The position numbers were made by a program, and so were the translations under genes. This document shows positions 63,733-64,000 of a DNA stretch of 64,000 nucleotides, one piece after another. Source of the DNA: Chitinophagaceae bacterium. GTDB lineage: Bacteria > Bacteroidota > Bacteroidia > Chitinophagales > Chitinophagaceae. The DNA is taken from assembly GCA_016715365.1 (NCBI GenBank), contig JADKAM010000001.1:248001-312000 (forward strand), read 5' to 3'. The notes beneath the pieces are model-generated. The model was not told where the DNA came from. It searched no databases and saw only the letters and a list, made by a program, of their open reading frames with translations. Positions within the stretch are counted from its first letter, which is position 1. The number at the start of each line of letters is the position of its first letter.

Positions 63733-64000
63733 TTAAAAGTCTATTGAAATAAAATTGCAGCTTGTTGATGATACATTAATATTATAAAACGAAACCGGGG
63801 TGCTGCCTGTTATTGTCTGATTTCCGCAACCCGACTGAAAAGTGCCATCAATATTTGAGTAAAGCCTTGAAATGGAAAGGTTATAAGTTCCTACAGGAAT
63901 ACTACCTAAAGGCTGCTGCCCGCCTGCAATAGGGACATTAAAAGTATAAACGACCTGAGTTGATGTGTTATAATAAGTTGCAATCAAGTCCTGATCTCCC
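63733..64000 (-). CDS. C-terminal end of an unidentified protein, cut by the window edge
   Basis: The frame stays open to the window end, so the start is outside; a TTG at 63987 is unlikely to be the real start. The 89 visible residues are rich in Ser, Thr, Asn and Tyr and have a beta-strand pattern, with two cysteines (Ser-Gly-Cys-Gly-Asn and Thr-Ser-Cys-Asn-Phe) that could form a disulfide. This suggests an exported or surface protein. It lies 37 nt before the 63695 gene and may belong to the RHS operon. Confidence 0.6.
   Translation of the reverse strand, partial: GDQDLIATYYNTSTQVVYTFNVPIAGGQQPLGSIPVGTYNLSISRLYSNIDGTFQSGCGNQTITGSTPVSFYNINVSSTSCNFISIDF

Noticed and set aside
1..64000. CRISPR arrays, insertion sequences, integrases, tRNA or rRNA genes
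   Set aside because: No regularly spaced repeats, transposase or recombinase motifs, or RNA gene structures were seen on either strand.

Overview
The window reads as a Bacteroidota chromosome segment, most likely of the Chitinophagia type. This is inferred from the AT-rich composition, the near absence of Shine-Dalgarno sequences, TAnnTTTG-type promoter boxes, a type IX secretion C-terminal domain and a DUF6443-type RHS protein. About three quarters of it is a surface-polysaccharide locus.

Layout. (1) 1-17.1 kb: a minus-strand block for an ABC-exported glycan (Wzm/Wzt with a Wzt C-terminal domain). It holds UDP-galactopyranose mutase next to a GT2 transferase, five further glycosyltransferases, four methyltransferases, a glutamine-dependent asparagine synthase and a nucleotide-sugar epimerase. 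The block is bracketed by two plus-strand paralogues of a multispanning membrane protein (<1-1164 and 17296-18633). The second is broken by two frameshifts. (2) 17.3-21.4 kb: a plus-strand island with that membrane protein, a polysaccharide deacetylase, a sugar-type formyltransferase and a methyltransferase. (3) 21.4-47.7 kb: a second minus-strand block with eight glycosyltransferases, two lipid-linked-oligosaccharide flippases, and an acetamidino-sugar module (WbpG-type amidotransferase, HisH, HisF). It also holds a WlbA-type oxidase with an aminotransferase and a WbpD-type acetyltransferase, plus RmlA and RmlB, and a winged-helix regulator preceded by a palindrome that looks like its operator. 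(4) 47.9-55.2 kb: ABC-F ATPase, NagX-like acyltransferase, DUF255 protein, thioredoxin and a DUF3472 protein. (5) 55.2-64 kb: a T9SS-exported protein flanked by short repeats, then an RHS protein with a JAB-like C-terminal tip, a small exported protein directly behind it as an immunity candidate, and two exported proteins of unclear function.

How it works together: the two blocks encode activated-sugar synthesis, assembly, heavy decoration (eight methyltransferases, plus amidotransfer, acetyl and formyl transfer) and export of one or more complex glycans. No initiating phosphoglycosyltransferase, Wza/Wzc, UDP-GlcNAc 6-dehydrogenase or 2-epimerase is seen, so the locus is incomplete here.

Sequence quality: nearly every gene between 24.7 and 36.8 kb is split by one or more single-base shifts, while conserved sequence continues across each break. 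Outside this stretch only three genes are affected. Low-quality assembly is more likely than gene decay. I give each such gene its reconstructed full span.
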